Shown: positions 1 to 6,712 of the stretch, piece by piece | Layout: each line of letters opens with the position of its first letter | How positions within the stretch are numbered: position 1 is the first letter of the stretch | Origin: an uncultured Chloroflexota bacterium | GTDB lineage: Bacteria; Chloroflexota; Dehalococcoidia; Lucifugimonadales; CAJWER01 | NCBI GenBank assembly: GCA_913030785.1 | Contig: CAJWER010000066.1 | Location: forward strand, 1 to 13,415 | DNA length: 13,415 nt | Direction of reading: 5' to 3' | The notes under the pieces: model-generated | The model's database searches: none | What the model saw: the letters and a program-made list of their open reading frames with translations, nothing else | Told to the model about the DNA's origin: nothing | Program-made: the position numbers and the translations under genes

Positions 1-54
1 CAACTGGGGCGAGATGAATTGAGGGCTTTAGCGAGACTCAGAACCCGGTCGTAA
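1..54 (+). CDS. possible C-terminal tail of an upstream gene (partial)
   Basis: Frame 1 is open from the first base of the window to a TAA at 52-54. It encodes 17 residues ending in ELRALARLRTRS, an Arg/Leu/Ala-rich stretch that would suit the last helix of a soluble protein. Seventeen open codons can occur by chance in GC-rich DNA, and no family can be recognised. The call rests only on the open frame running off the window edge. The same frame stays open again after the TAA, from 55 to a TAG at 202-204, so a broken gene is another reading. Confidence 0.2.
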   Translation, partial: QLGRDELRALARLRTRS

Positions 55-233
55 TCATGCCGGCTCGTTTGCAAGATCGTGTGGGTGGAGAACAGTAGTC
101 ACAGCGTCGCGGTGAAGCACCCGGAGGTCATCGCAACCGCTTTGCAGACGCATGTTGATGCGGGCTTTTTCGGACCGGATGCGAAAAGGGATGGCTCTTC
201 ATAGCGGTGGCTCGCGCAGACCCTCAGGACGCG
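55..233 (+). other. non-coding or decayed stretch upstream of the greA-like gene
   Basis: No convincing gene lies here on either strand. In frame 1 there is a short open stretch after the TAA at 52-54. It could begin at GTG 79 or GTG 85 and ends at TAG 202-204, giving about 40 residues that include HPEVIATALQTHVDAGFFG. It has no ribosome binding site ahead of it. It reads somewhat like a protein C-terminus, so it may be a remnant, but I do not recognise a family. I see no tRNA, no terminator-like hairpin with a T tract, and no repeat. Confidence 0.35.
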
Positions 234-262
234 TTGACACTGTTCGGTCTGTTAACTAACAT
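234..262 (+). promoter_or_regulatory. sigma70-type promoter for the greA-like gene
   Basis: A perfect -35 hexamer TTGACA lies at 234-239. After a 17-base spacer comes TAACAT at 257-262, which matches four of six -10 positions including the first T, the A at position 2 and the final T. The predicted transcription start is around 269-270. That lies at or just past the GTG at 268, so it argues against that codon as the start and for the TTG at 307, leaving a leader of about 37 bases. This is read from sequence only. Confidence 0.6.
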
Positions 263-290
263 GTATTGTGCCGACACGTACTCAGCACGT

Positions 291-298
291 GGAAGGGG
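291..298 (+). promoter_or_regulatory. ribosome binding site deciding the TTG start at 307
   Basis: GGAAGGGG sits 8 bases before a TTG at 307-309 that is in frame with the GreA-like protein. Together with the promoter at 234-262 it favours TTG 307 over GTG 268, which has no such element ahead of it. A GTG at 289 overlaps this element and would be poorly placed as a start. Confidence 0.5.
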
Positions 299-306
299 TC
301 CCAAAC

Positions 307-1119
307 TTGGAGAGCAATCCTTCAGTCAGCCTGATGGAAGCCGTAGGCGTTTATGTTGCTAGTCTTCGCAGCAAAGACAGCCAGTCTAAAGCCCAGCAGC
401 ACCTGATGAAGTTTGTCCAATGGTGTGGCGCCGAGAGGCAAATCGTAGAGATAAGACCCTCGGAGATTGGCGAATACGGTGAGAAGTCAGTCGGTTCTAC
501 CGGCGGCGCGCAGGCCGTGGAGCGACTCCAGGGTGTGCGCAAGTTCCTCTCATTTGCCAAGAAAAAAGGGCTGATAGAACACAACCTCGCCCAACATCTG
601 AGGATACGCAAGGGCAAGAGCCGCTCCCTTAAGGGGTCCGGCACAGCAGAAGCCAACATTGTCGAACTGACCATCGAAGGGCACAAGCAACTCGTCGACG
701 AGTTGGAGGGACTGAAGAGCCAAAGAGTGCCCATTGCCACGGAGATTCGTCGTGCAGCCGCCGACAAGGACGTCAGAGAGAACGTGCCCCTTGAGGCTGC
801 TCGTGAACAGTTGGGCCTCGTCGAGTCACGTATTAGGCAGATAGAGTCCACGCTGAAAAACGCGGTCGTCGTGCAGCCCTCCGGCGAAAAGGCCAAGACG
901 GTCCGCGTTGGCACCAAGGTTTACCTGAAAGATCTGGGAAGCGGACGCGAGACCAGGTATACTGTCGTCAGCGCATCCGAGGCGCGCCCCCTTGAGGGCA
1001 AGATTTCGGATGTATCGCCCGTGGGCAAGGCGCTCATGAAGCGAAGCGCTGGACAGGAGATACGTGTCGATACCCCGCGAGGACATCTGAAGTACCGGAT
1101 TGTCAAGCTTACCTCCTAG
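307..1119 (+). CDS. GreA/GreB-type transcription elongation factor fused to a recombinase-like N-terminal SAM domain
   Basis: The 270-residue protein (from TTG 307) is much longer than an ordinary GreA of about 158 residues. Residues about 8-100 form an all-helical region that resembles the N-terminal core-binding (SAM-like) domain of tyrosine recombinases, with a late KFLSFAKKKGLIEHNLAQHL segment typical of that fold. No recombinase catalytic domain follows. From about residue 119 the protein is GreA-like: a TIEGHKQLVDELEGL start, a coiled-coil hairpin whose tip keeps the acidic pair (D155 and E158 in KDVREN, where GreA has GDLSEN), then the FKBP-like C-terminal domain (VRVGTKVYLKDL, GKISDVSPVGKALM, TPRGHLKYRIVKL). 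Known Gre factors enter the RNA polymerase secondary channel and trigger cleavage of backtracked transcripts, and the kept acidic tip suggests this activity survives. The N-terminal domain may bind DNA (inference). The gene stands alone between its own promoter and terminator. An alternative start is GTG 268. Confidence 0.85.
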   Translation: MESNPSVSLMEAVGVYVASLRSKDSQSKAQQHLMKFVQWCGAERQIVEIRPSEIGEYGEKSVGSTGGAQAVERLQGVRKFLSFAKKKGLIEHNLAQHLRIRKGKSRSLKGSGTAEANIVELTIEGHKQLVDELEGLKSQRVPIATEIRRAAADKDVRENVPLEAAREQLGLVESRIRQIESTLKNAVVVQPSGEKAKTVRVGTKVYLKDLGSGRETRYTVVSASEARPLEGKISDVSPVGKALMKRSAGQEIRVDTPRGHLKYRIVKLTS

Positions 1120-1144
1120 TCTCGGATGACCCTCGTGCGAGGTG

Positions 1145-1169
1145 AAAGGCCCGCCAACGGCGGGCCTTT
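1145..1169 (+). terminator. intrinsic terminator after the greA-like gene
   Basis: AAAGGCCCGCC (1145-1155), a three-base loop AAC, and GGCGGGCCTTT (1159-1169) form a perfect 11-bp hairpin ending in a short T run. It begins 25 bases past the TAG of the greA-like gene. The upstream extension of the antiporter frame to ATG 1142 would run through this hairpin, which argues that the antiporter starts further down. Confidence 0.88.
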
Positions 1170-1172
1170 GTG

Positions 1173-1214
1173 ATGCCCGCAGTCACCGATTATTTGAGGT
1201 CTTGCAGCGGGCAT
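1173..1214. repeat. 8-bp inverted repeat in the antiporter leader
   Basis: ATGCCCGC (1173-1180) is matched by its reverse complement GCGGGCAT (1207-1214) with 26 bases between. It lies between the terminator and the antiporter gene, so it could be an operator or leader structure, or chance in GC-rich DNA. I found no convincing -35/-10 pair in 1170-1276. Confidence 0.25.
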
Positions 1215-1276
1215 TTACCACGCACCGCCCGCGACCCTTCAAGCACACCATCAGATTCCGTCACGGACATGGAGTC

Positions 1277-2560
1277 ATGGAAGAAGCAATAACCAGACTG
1301 GTCTTTCAACTGGCCGCCATCCTGGTGGTCGCGAAGCTTGCTGGCGAGGGCTTTGAGCGCTTCCTGAAGATGCCCGCCGTTCTCGGCGAACTGGCTGCAG
1401 GCATACTCATCGGACCCTTCGCCCTCGGCGCAGTCGACGTGCCCGGCTTAGGCCCATTATTCGAGCATCTACCGGAGGCCATAGGAGTCGAAGAGGTTGC
1501 CGTTCCTGTCTCCGAGGGGCTCTGGTCGCTCGCCCAGGTAGGCTCCATAGTCTTACTGTTCATGGCTGGTCTGGAGACGGACCTGCGCCAGTTCCTGCGC
1601 TACGCCCGGCCCGCGAGTCTGGTTGCCCTCGGAGGGGTCGTGGTTCCCTTCGCTTTAGGCGCTGGCCTCACCGTCGCGTTTGGTTTCGCCGACAGCATCA
1701 CCGACGTCAAGGCGCTGTTCATCGGGGCGGTCATGACCGCCACATCCATCGGCATCACGGTCCGTGTCCTTGGCGACCTGAGGAGGCTGACCACCCCGGA
1801 GGGGGTCACCATTCTCGGTGCAGCCGTGTTGGATGACGTCATTGGGATACTGGTGCTCACCATCGTGGTCGGCCTTGGAGACACCGGAGAGATCGTCCCC
1901 AGCGAGGTTGGCCTCGTAGCGCTCAAGACCTTTGGCTTCTGGCTTGCCTTGACTGGCATCGGCATCCTGCTCTCCAGCCGCATCTCGGCCGTTTTGATGT
2001 CCTTCAAGGTCAGCGGCGCGGCGGTAGCGCTGACCCTCGCCATCGCGTTCCTTGCCTCCGGTCTGGCCGAGAGCTTCGGCTTGGCGATGATCATCGGCGC
2101 ATTCTCCATCGGCCTGGCACTGTCAGGAACAGACTTGGCCCACGTGCTGGACGAGCCCCTGAGAGCGGTCTACTCAGCCCTCGTGCCAATCTTCTTTGTG
2201 GTCATGGGCATGCTGGTGGACGTGAGCGCCCTCGGCGGCGTTGTGGTCTTCGGGCTGGTATTAACGTTGGCAGCAGTAATAGGCAAGGTCGCCGGAAGCG
2301 GCCTACCGGCCCTGGGCGTCGGGTTCAACCGCATGGGAGCCTGGCGTATAGGCATTGGCATGCTCCCTAGAGGCGAGGTGGCCCTGATCATGGCCGGAAT
2401 CGGCATCAGCAAGGGCATTATCGGCCAGGACCTCTATGGCGTCGCGATACTGATGACCATCATCACTACGGCGGTTGCGCCTCCGGTGCTCGCACTCTCG
2501 TTCCGCAGTGGAGTCGCTGGAGCTCGCACGCCATTCGCCGGGAACGAGGACGATGGCTAG
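1277..2560 (+). CDS. CPA2-family Na+/H+ antiporter
   Basis: This 427-residue inner-membrane protein belongs to the cation:proton antiporter-2 family (KefB/NapA-like). Nearly the whole length is hydrophobic, about 12-13 predicted membrane segments. The N-terminal FLKMPAVLGELAAGILIGP is a family hallmark. The discontinuous helix TATSIGITVRVLGDL is followed by AAVLDDVIGILVL, where D186-D187 form the DD ion-binding pair found in electrogenic members. There is no C-terminal RCK/KTN or UspA domain, so it is the short, unregulated type rather than a Kef K+ channel. ATG 1277 was chosen because the frame's earlier ATG (1142) lies inside the leader and terminator, and the family's first helix begins at once after MEEAITRLV. 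A GGAG at 1271-1274 is close but usable. The stop overlaps the start of the next gene by 8 bases, so the two are probably translationally coupled. Na+ versus K+ preference cannot be read from sequence. Confidence 0.87.
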   Translation: MEEAITRLVFQLAAILVVAKLAGEGFERFLKMPAVLGELAAGILIGPFALGAVDVPGLGPLFEHLPEAIGVEEVAVPVSEGLWSLAQVGSIVLLFMAGLETDLRQFLRYARPASLVALGGVVVPFALGAGLTVAFGFADSITDVKALFIGAVMTATSIGITVRVLGDLRRLTTPEGVTILGAAVLDDVIGILVLTIVVGLGDTGEIVPSEVGLVALKTFGFWLALTGIGILLSSRISAVLMSFKVSGAAVALTLAIAFLASGLAESFGLAMIIGAFSIGLALSGTDLAHVLDEPLRAVYSALVPIFFVVMGMLVDVSALGGVVVFGLVLTLAAVIGKVAGSGLPALGVGFNRMGAWRIGIGMLPRGEVALIMAGIGISKGIIGQDLYGVAILMTIITTAVAPPVLALSFRSGVAGARTPFAGNEDDG

Positions 2561-5432
2561 CAGCGCGACCCCTGCGGAGTCCACGGATCTTGTCGAGGAG
2601 TTGAGACGCCTCGTCGATGGCGAGGTCCGTTTCGACGCCATCACCCGCTCGCTCTATTCCACGGACGCCAGTATCTATCGAATTGAGCCCATAGGCGTGG
2701 TCCTCCCACGCACCGAGGAAGATGTCATCGCGGTCGTCGAGACCGCAGCACGCCACAATGTGCCCGTTCTGCCCAGGGGCGGTGGAACCAGTCTGGCCGG
2801 GCAGACCGTCGGTAACGCCGTGGTCATGGACTTTTCGAAGTACATGCGCCACGTTGTTGAGGTCAACGTCGAGGAGCGATGGGTCCGCACCCAGCCCGGC
2901 ATCATCCTCGACGAACTTGACCGCCACCTCGCGCCCTATGAACTCCATTTCGGTCCGGACCCCAGCACCAGCAACCGCGGCAATATCGGTGGGGCGCTTG
3001 GAAATAACTCTTGCGGCGCACACTCGATCATGTACGGCAAGACCGTCGACAACGTCATCGGTCTCGAAACCGTGCTTTCCAACGGCGATCGCTCCACGCT
3101 GGGCCGGGTCGACCGCTCATCGTTGGATGCCAGGCTGCGCGCCAATGGATTGGAAGGCAACATCTTTCGGGCGTTGCGCTCCATCGGCGAAGAGACCGGA
3201 GCCGAGGTCAAGTCACGGTACCCGAACATCCAGCGCCGTGTCTCGGGGTACAACCTCGACGATTTGGAGGGTGGCGGTCCCTTCGACATGGCCCGTTTCG
3301 TAGTCGGCTCTGAGGGCACCCTGCTAACGATCACCGAGGCGAAGCTTGCACTGGTCCCGAATCCCGCCTACAAGCGCCTCACTGTGCTCCACTTCGATAG
3401 CGTAGCCGAGTCGATGGAGGCCACGGTAGCTGTGCTGGAGTTGAAGCCCGCAGCTGTCGAGCTGATCGACTCCATGATCATCCGTCAGGCTACCGACAAC
3501 CTGGAGTACTCCAGGCAGATGGGCTTCGTTCAGGGTGACCCGGAGGCGCTGCTGCTAGTCGAGTTCGTTGGCGACTCCGACATAGAGGTCGAGTCGAAGC
3601 TGGACGTGCTCGATGCAAAGAATCTCGGCTATGCCACGACCCGTGTGTCTGACCCACGAGAGCAGGCCTCGGTCTGGGCGGTGCGCAAGGCCGGCCTCGG
3701 CCTCATGATGAATGTCACCGGGCCAGAAAAACCCCTAGCATTCGTCGAGGACACCGCGGTTGCCCCGGAGCGCCTCCCTGAATACGTCCGCCGGTTCGAC
3801 GAGATCGTCAAGGCCAATGGAACCACCGCCGGCTACTACGGCCACGCCAGCGTCGGGTGCCTGCACATCCGGCCCCTGATCGACCTGAAGCGCGTTGATG
3901 GTGTGGAGCGAATGGCGTCCATCACCTCGCAAATCAGCGACCTTGTGCTGGAGTTCGGCGGGTCGATGTCCGGCGAACATGGTGACGGCCTTGCCCGCAG
4001 CGTCCTGAACGAGAAGATGTTCGGGCCTGTGATATATGACGCGTTTCGCCGCGTGAAGGGCGCGTTCGATCCCCATGGCATCATGAACCCTGGCAAGATC
4101 GTCGATGCGCCGCCCATGACCGAAAACCTAAAAATCGGACCGGACTACAAGACGCTGAATCTGTCTACTGGCTTCGCATTTTCGCAGGAGGGCGGGTTCG
4201 CCGCCGCCATCGAGATGTGCAATGGCCAGGGGGCGTGCCGCAAGATCGACGGCGGGACCATGTGCCCGTCGTTTATGGCAACCCGTGACGAGGAGCACTC
4301 GACCCGAGGACGCGCTAACGCTCTGCGCGCCGCCATCTCAGGCGCACTACCCGTCGAAGCTATCGGAAGCCAGCGCCTCCATGACGTGATGGACCTTTGC
4401 CTGGGGTGCAAGGGCTGCAAGGCGGAGTGCCCATCCAACGTGGACATGGCCAAGCTCAAGTATGAGTTCCTGGACCGGTACCACAAGACCAACGGATACG
4501 GCCTGCGGGAGCGCATGTTCGGAAACATCGCCCGACTCGGCAAGCTGGGATCCATGTTCGCGCCGTTCTCCAATTGGGCCATGCGGTCCCAGGGCATAAA
4601 GGACCTGCTCGAACGGTACGCCGGGGTTGACCGGCGACGCGACCTGCCCTCGTTCGCGAGCCAGAGTTTCGTCCAGTGGTTCCGCGCCCGGGGCGGCTCT
4701 CCCGAGACCACCAGAGGGCCGGTCCTGCTGTTCGCCGACACGTTCACCAATTACAACCACCCGGAACTGGGCCACGCAGCGGTCAAGGTCTTGGAGGGCC
4801 TGGGATACCAGGTCATCGTACCCTCGACCGGCTGCTGCGGCAGGCCAATGATGTCGGCTGGGATGCTGGACAAGGCCAAGAGCGCAGCGCGGCACAATAT
4901 CGAACAACTGCTGCCGTACATCGACAACGGAATCAAGCTGGTAGGGTTAGAGCCTAGCTGTATCTTGAGTCTCAGCGACGAGTATCCGGACCTCCTCGGC
5001 GACAACGATGGCGCCACCAGGGTCGCCGAAAGCGTAATGTTGATCGAGGAGTTCGTGGAGTACGCTGCCGACAGGGACGGTGCGCAGCTCAACTTCATCA
5101 AGTCACCAGGCAAAGTGATGTACCACGGCCATTGCCATCAGAAAGCCCTCGTTGGCTCGCAGATTGCCATGAACGTCCTAGGGTCAATTCCGGGCTGCGA
5201 CCCGGAGGAGGTCCAGTCAGGCTGTTGCGGCATGGCTGGCTCGTTTGGCTTCGAAAAAGAGCACTACGATATCTCGATGCAAATAGGTGAGCAGAGCCTG
5301 TTTGGCCCTATCCGCGCCCTGGACGATAGTGTTCAGGTCGTCAGCGAGGGTGTGTCGTGCAGGCAGCAAATCGTCGATGGTACAGAAAGACGCGCGAAAC
5401 ATCTGGTTGAGATACTGGCGGACGCCCTCTAG
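2553..5432 (+). CDS. FAD/Fe-S D-2-hydroxyacid dehydrogenase (YdiJ/D-lactate dehydrogenase-like)
   Basis: A 959-residue fusion of a GlcD-type flavin oxidase with a GlcF-type iron-sulfur module, the arrangement of E. coli YdiJ. Order: FAD-binding type 4 domain with PRGGGTSLAGQTVG from residue 74 and SNRGNIGGALGNNSCGAHS from 140; FAD-oxidase C domain with SGEHGDGLARS from 473; first cluster cysteines C556, C562, C571 (CNGQGAC, MCP); classic motif CLGCKGCKAECP with C616, C619, C622, C626; then two cysteine-rich CCG domains (GCCGRPM at 760, EPSC803, HGHC861HQKAL, GCCGMAG at 890). Known relatives oxidise D-lactate, D-2-hydroxyglutarate or glycolate and pass electrons through the clusters to the respiratory chain. 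The substrate here is unknown. ATG 2553 fits, with GAGGA at 2546-2550 and overlap with the antiporter stop. An upstream ATG at 2475 lies inside the antiporter gene and would add 26 unrelated residues. It is followed 30 bases later by a dehydratase, suggesting a hydroxyacid or sugar-acid pathway. Confidence 0.9.
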   Translation: MASSATPAESTDLVEELRRLVDGEVRFDAITRSLYSTDASIYRIEPIGVVLPRTEEDVIAVVETAARHNVPVLPRGGGTSLAGQTVGNAVVMDFSKYMRHVVEVNVEERWVRTQPGIILDELDRHLAPYELHFGPDPSTSNRGNIGGALGNNSCGAHSIMYGKTVDNVIGLETVLSNGDRSTLGRVDRSSLDARLRANGLEGNIFRALRSIGEETGAEVKSRYPNIQRRVSGYNLDDLEGGGPFDMARFVVGSEGTLLTITEAKLALVPNPAYKRLTVLHFDSVAESMEATVAVLELKPAAVELIDSMIIRQATDNLEYSRQMGFVQGDPEALLLVEFVGDSDIEVESKLDVLDAKNLGYATTRVSDPREQASVWAVRKAGLGLMMNVTGPEKPLAFVEDTAVAPERLPEYVRRFDEIVKANGTTAGYYGHASVGCLHIRPLIDLKRVDGVERMASITSQISDLVLEFGGSMSGEHGDGLARSVLNEKMFGPVIYDAFRRVKGAFDPHGIMNPGKIVDAPPMTENLKIGPDYKTLNLSTGFAFSQEGGFAAAIEMCNGQGACRKIDGGTMCPSFMATRDEEHSTRGRANALRAAISGALPVEAIGSQRLHDVMDLCLGCKGCKAECPSNVDMAKLKYEFLDRYHKTNGYGLRERMFGNIARLGKLGSMFAPFSNWAMRSQGIKDLLERYAGVDRRRDLPSFASQSFVQWFRARGGSPETTRGPVLLFADTFTNYNHPELGHAAVKVLEGLGYQVIVPSTGCCGRPMMSAGMLDKAKSAARHNIEQLLPYIDNGIKLVGLEPSCILSLSDEYPDLLGDNDGATRVAESVMLIEEFVEYAADRDGAQLNFIKSPGKVMYHGHCHQKALVGSQIAMNVLGSIPGCDPEEVQSGCCGMAGSFGFEKEHYDISMQIGEQSLFGPIRALDDSVQVVSEGVSCRQQIVDGTERRAKHLVEILADAL

Positions 5433-5447
5433 TTTCCTGAGGGTACC

Positions 5448-5460
5448 GGACCGGAGGTCC
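5448..5460 (+). promoter_or_regulatory. strong Shine-Dalgarno in a small hairpin before the dehydratase
   Basis: GGAGGT at 5453-5458 is an almost ideal ribosome binding site, four bases before ATG 5463. It sits inside a potential 5-bp hairpin, GGACC (5448-5452), loop GGA, GGTCC (5456-5460), so translation could depend on ribosomes arriving from the upstream gene or on melting of the stem. The hairpin is visible in the sequence; its regulatory role is inference. Confidence 0.45.
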
Positions 5461-5462
5461 AA

Positions 5463-6605
5463 ATGAAGATCACGGCAGTTGAGGTGGTCCCAGTCGATCG
5501 ATACCTGTTCACCAGGGTTCACACCGACTCGGGAATTGTGGGCTTCGGTGAGTCCGGCGCGTGGGGTTTCCTGGAGGCCTCTGCGGCAGCGATGGAGAAG
5601 TTCGGCCGATACCTGGTGGGCAAAGATCCGCTACAGATCGAGCATCACTGGCAAAACATGTACCGGACGAGCCATTTCCGTGGCGCGGCCATCATGGGTG
5701 CGTTGAGCGCTCTGGACATAGCGCTCTGGGACATCGCTGGAAAGCACTTTGGCGTGCCCGCCTACCAGCTACTGGGCGGCAAGACCCGCAACAAAGCGCG
5801 CGTGTACTACCACGTCTACGGCGACACCCGCGAGAAGCTGGTGCAGGGCGTTAGAGATGCCCGCGAGGCAGGATTTACCGCAGTGGGACACCTGACACCC
5901 TTCCTGGATGAGTCTAAAGGCGTGCCATTCTTCAAGACACACGCCGACAAGATGGGTGACGCCATCGAGGCCGTGGCGGCGTACCGAGAGGCTGCTGGGA
6001 CAGGCGTGGATCTGTGCATCGAGATCCACAGGCAGCTCACCCCCACCGAGTCCATCACATTGGCCAAGGGTATCGAACAGTTCCACCCGCTGTTCTACGA
6101 GGACCCCATCCTGCCGGACAACTTCGACGCGATGGGCCTGGTCGCACAGAACGTGTCGATCCCCATCGCGACAGGGGAGCGCCTCCACTCCATTCACGAG
6201 TTTGCGATGCTGCTGGCCCGCGGCGCTGTGCAGTACATCCGCCCGGACGTGTGCTTGGCGGGCGGCCTGACCCACTCCAAGAAGATCGCCGCCGTGGCGG
6301 AGGCGCACTATGTCGGAGTCGTGCCTCACAACCCGCTGAGCCCCATCAGTACTGCAGCCTGCCTGCAGCTCGCCGCGTCGATTCCCAATTTCACCATTCA
6401 GGAATACCCCATCGGTGAACTGGAACCGCCCAAGAGCGAAATCGTCACGGAGCCCCTCAAGCAAGAAGGCGGATTCTTGATGATCCCGGACGGGCCTGGG
6501 ATCGGGGTCGAGTTGGCCGATGACGCCGAGACCAGATTCCCTCCGATAGCATACGGAGAGATCGGGGCGCGTCTGGGAGTCGACGGCTCGGTCGTGGACC
6601 AGTAA
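5463..6605 (+). CDS. enolase-superfamily sugar-acid dehydratase (galactonate/mannonate dehydratase-like)
   Basis: A 380-residue member of the mandelate racemase/muconate lactonizing branch of the enolase superfamily, of normal length: an N-terminal capping domain (to about residue 115, including GALSALDIALWDIAGK) followed by the TIM barrel. Mg2+ ligands and catalytic groups are recognisable: E187 and H189 (IEIHRQLTP), E213 (FYEDP), E239 (ATGERLHS) and H289 (VPHNPLSPIST). Their spacing matches D-galactonate dehydratase as I recall it, with the usual Asp of the D-x-H motif replaced by Glu187. The HRQLTP segment recalls mannonate dehydratase (RspA type) while GER and PHNPL recall DgoD. The likely reaction is Mg2+-dependent loss of water from an aldonic or related acid to give a 2-keto-3-deoxy acid in the cytoplasm; the exact substrate cannot be assigned. 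ATG 5463 has a strong ribosome binding site. Spacing of 30 bases from the flavoprotein suggests a shared transcript. Confidence 0.85.
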   Translation: MKITAVEVVPVDRYLFTRVHTDSGIVGFGESGAWGFLEASAAAMEKFGRYLVGKDPLQIEHHWQNMYRTSHFRGAAIMGALSALDIALWDIAGKHFGVPAYQLLGGKTRNKARVYYHVYGDTREKLVQGVRDAREAGFTAVGHLTPFLDESKGVPFFKTHADKMGDAIEAVAAYREAAGTGVDLCIEIHRQLTPTESITLAKGIEQFHPLFYEDPILPDNFDAMGLVAQNVSIPIATGERLHSIHEFAMLLARGAVQYIRPDVCLAGGLTHSKKIAAVAEAHYVGVVPHNPLSPISTAACLQLAASIPNFTIQEYPIGELEPPKSEIVTEPLKQEGGFLMIPDGPGIGVELADDAETRFPPIAYGEIGARLGVDGSVVDQ

Positions 6606-6712
6606 TTCTCGATATTTGTTAAGCTAGATAGGTAAGACAAGGCGCTGTACGACTGGTCGGGCGCCAAGTTCTAGCCCCCAAGAATCTGCTTTCAGAATGG
6701 CGGTGAGCAACG
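6606..6712 (+). other. 107-base gap before xdhC with ribosome binding site
   Basis: GGTGAG at 6702-6707 lies five bases before ATG 6713 and is the probable ribosome binding site. A weak inverted repeat GGCGC (6641-6645) / GCGCC (6661-6665) is present but lacks a T tract, so I do not call a terminator. An A/T-rich patch at 6611-6640 could hold a promoter, but no clear -35/-10 pair is visible. A separate promoter for the xdhC-mocA pair is possible and not shown. Confidence 0.35.

Noticed and set aside
1..267. A tRNA or integrase attachment site upstream of the recombinase-domain protein.
   Set aside because: No cloverleaf, no GGTTCRANYCC-type T-arm and no direct repeat flanking the gene are visible, and the protein lacks a recombinase catalytic domain.
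1194..1217. TTGAGG...CATTTA as a promoter for the antiporter operon.
   Set aside because: The spacing is too short at 12 bases and the -10 match is poor; no better pair was found in the leader.
1142..1276. Start of the antiporter at ATG 1142.
   Set aside because: The extra 45 residues are encoded by the terminator hairpin and leader, and do not resemble the membrane N-terminus of the family, which begins at ATG 1277.
5769..6464. A 231-codon open frame on the minus strand opposite the dehydratase.
   Set aside because: The plus-strand frame carries all enolase-superfamily catalytic motifs; the antisense frame shows no family features and is a by-product of GC-rich codon use.
6641..6665. GGCGC...GCGCC hairpin as a terminator after the dehydratase.
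   Set aside because: Only 5 bp of stem with a 15-base loop and no T tract follows.
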